Assembly (NCBI GenBank): GCA_020746105.1
Contig: CM036626.1
Span: forward strand, 16,566,001 to 16,630,000
Source: Trogon surrucura
Lineage: Eukaryota; Chordata; Aves; Trogoniformes; Trogonidae
Direction of reading: 5' to 3'
Length of the DNA stretch: 64,000 nucleotides
In this document: positions 63,976 through 64,000 of the stretch, piece after piece
Position numbering within the stretch: position 1 is the stretch's first letter
Layout of the letters: every line of letters begins with the position of its first letter
Translations under genes and position numbers: made by a program
Notes under the pieces: generated by a model
Databases searched by the model: none
Seen by the model: the letters and a program-made list of their open reading frames with translations, nothing else
Told to the model about the DNA's origin: nothing

Positions 63976-64000
63976 TTAGGTTTCATTAGATACTAAAATC

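Noticed and set aside
1..64000. CRISPR arrays, operons, prophage, bacterial defence genes
   Set aside because: No spaced direct repeats, no dense co-oriented genes and no bacterial codon pattern. CR1 elements place the sequence in a bird or close relative.
1..64000. tRNA, rRNA, snRNA genes and endogenous retroviruses
   Set aside because: No cloverleaf boxes, rRNA or U-snRNA text, LTR pairs or retroviral protease/polymerase motifs were seen by eye. The only polymerase is the CR1 LINE enzyme.

Overview
This window looks like a gene-poor, AT-rich piece of a bird nuclear genome. The main evidence is the repeat content. Every recognisable interspersed repeat is a CR1 LINE (non-LTR retrotransposon), with the typical 3' tail of ATTCTGTG/ATTCTATG octamers and the 'TTGGAAGGGACC...AGTCCAACC' 3' end seen throughout avian genomes. 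I saw no Alu, B1 or L1 elements and no bacterial gene organisation. A crocodilian or turtle is possible but less likely, because the youngest CR1 copy still has an unbroken reverse transcriptase frame.

Layout from left to right: 0-13.5 kb is noncoding DNA with short old CR1 3' ends at 1, 3.2 and 4.1 kb, a CpG-retaining patch near 9.8 kb and an exon-like minus-strand segment near 7.8 kb. From 13.55 to 15.22 kb lies a 5'-truncated but otherwise intact CR1 with a 528-codon open frame. From 15.2 to 29.1 kb the DNA is noncoding, with a candidate regulatory block and CpG patch at about 21.0-22.4 kb. From 29.13 to 29.66 kb is a second, shorter CR1 copy of the same type on the minus strand. From 29.7 to 59 kb there are a few CR1 scraps (37.2, 37.8, 39.9 and 49.6 kb), simple repeats, a CpG-rich patch at 41.94-42.56 kb and a smaller one at 57.65 kb, plus a quadruplex-type G tract at 57.96 kb.

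The only host protein-coding gene I can support is at the right edge on the minus strand. Three exons (62746-62934, 61577-61635, 59638-60157) have GT/AG boundaries and matching phases, and join to give the last 255 residues of a protein that I do not recognise. A fourth exon may be cut by the window edge at about 63892-63975. The transcript runs right to left and its 5' part lies outside the window. Everything to the left of about 59.1 kb appears to be the intergenic region (or a very long intron of another gene) beyond this gene's 3' end.

All calls were made by eye. Splice sites, exon identity and conservation are unverified, and I found no operon-like or defence-like system here.
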